6,660 nucleotides of DNA from an uncultured Clostridia bacterium (lineage in GTDB: Bacteria; Bacillota; Clostridia; Christensenellales; CAG-917), in NCBI GenBank assembly GCA_900554085.1, contig USGA01000037.1, positions 1 to 6,660 on the forward strand. The letters are read 5' to 3'. Under the pieces are notes generated by a model. The model saw nothing but the letters and a program-made list of their open reading frames with translations, had not been told where the DNA came from and ran no database searches. The first letter of the stretch is position 1; each line of letters starts with the position of its first letter. Shown here piece by piece: positions 6,435-6,660 of the stretch. A program made the translations under genes and the position numbers.

Positions 6435-6660
6435 ATGAAAATTTTTCCCGCAGTGGACATTCGCGGCGGAAAAGCCGTCAGGCTTACGCAGGGCGATTAC
6501 GATAAAATGACGGTGTACGGCGACGACCCGTACTCCGTGGCGTGCGGTTTCAGGGAAACGGGCGCCGAATGCGTTCACGCCGTTGACCTCGACGGTGCGC
6601 TGTCGGGCAAACCCGAAAACGCCGCGATAATTTCCCGCATTGCCTCCCTCGGGCTGGAAC
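6435..6660 (+). CDS. hisA: ProFAR isomerase (HisA), 3' end cut by window edge
   Basis: HisA catalyses the Amadori rearrangement of ProFAR to PRFAR with a (beta/alpha)8-barrel. Only the first 75 codons are visible, out of about 240 usual for the family. They include FPAVDIRGGKAVRLTQGDYD (4-23), with the catalytic-type Asp8, then TVYGDDP (26-32) and the strand HAVDLDGALSG (48-58), which carries the half-barrel phosphate-site pattern. The QGDYDKMTVYGDDP stretch marks HisA rather than its paralogue HisF. The ATG at 6435 is preceded by AAAGG (6424-6428), a weaker site than those of the earlier genes. Unlike the other junctions there is a 32-base gap after hisH, with an AT-rich palindrome in it. 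Confidence 0.95.
   Translation, partial: MKIFPAVDIRGGKAVRLTQGDYDKMTVYGDDPYSVACGFRETGAECVHAVDLDGALSGKPENAAIISRIASLGLE

Larger units (their letters stand above)
1007..6660 (+). other. Histidine biosynthesis operon yerC-hisZGDCBHA (continues past the right edge)
   Basis: Eight same-strand genes follow one promoter (949-977). Junctions are: yerC/hisZ 11-base overlap; hisZ/hisG, hisG/hisD, hisD/hisC and hisC/hisB each a 4-base ATGA overlap; hisB/hisH a 1-base TGATG overlap; and hisH/hisA a 32-base gap. No terminator-like hairpin with a T-run is seen between genes. The order matches the Clostridia-type his operon with hisC inserted between hisD and hisB. Genes not seen but needed for the pathway are hisF, hisI/hisE and a histidinol-phosphate phosphatase. 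Confidence 0.9.

Overview
The window is the front of a histidine biosynthesis operon, read left to right, preceded by a divergent uncharacterised gene. The gene set points to Bacillota, most likely a Clostridia-type lineage. The evidence is a TrpR-superfamily YerC-type regulator, a short-form HisG paired with a HisRS-like HisZ, the order hisZ-G-D-C-B-H-A, and strong AGGAGG-like ribosome binding sites. By eye the DNA is fairly GC-rich, yet ATA (Ile) and AGG/AGA (Arg) codons are common. The species cannot be named from this sequence.

Layout. Positions 1-763 (minus strand) hold the first 254 codons of a gene that runs off the left edge. Its product has a small N-terminal domain, a long hydrophilic linker and the start of a second domain, and I do not recognise its function. 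Positions 764-1006 are the divergent intergenic region. This holds two alternating purine-pyrimidine tracts, a duplicated 12-bp element, an imperfect palindrome and a good sigma-A-type promoter for the rightward operon. Positions 1007-6660 are yerC-hisZ-hisG-hisD-hisC-hisB-hisH-hisA, with hisA cut by the right edge. hisF and hisI/hisIE would be expected beyond it.

How the genes work together. HisZ-HisG joins ATP and PRPP in step 1. HisA isomerises the ProFAR intermediate. HisH, with HisF (not in the window), closes the imidazole ring. HisB dehydrates imidazoleglycerol phosphate, HisC transaminates, and HisD performs the final two oxidations to histidine. Histidinol-phosphate phosphatase, HisF and HisI/HisE activities are not encoded in the visible part. 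Genes from hisZ to hisH are joined by 1- or 4-base stop/start overlaps, and yerC overlaps hisZ by 11 bases, which suggests one translationally coupled transcript. The only gap, 32 bases, lies between hisH and hisA.

The most informative non-coding signal is upstream of yerC. A GTAAAG/CTTTAC palindrome covers the -35 box of a promoter whose first gene is a TrpR-family regulator. The simplest reading is an autoregulatory repressor acting on the operator, and the predicted leader is too short for a T-box or attenuator. I see no mobile element, CRISPR array, tRNA, rRNA or convincing terminator. Apart from the divergent unknown gene, the window is an ordinary biosynthetic operon.
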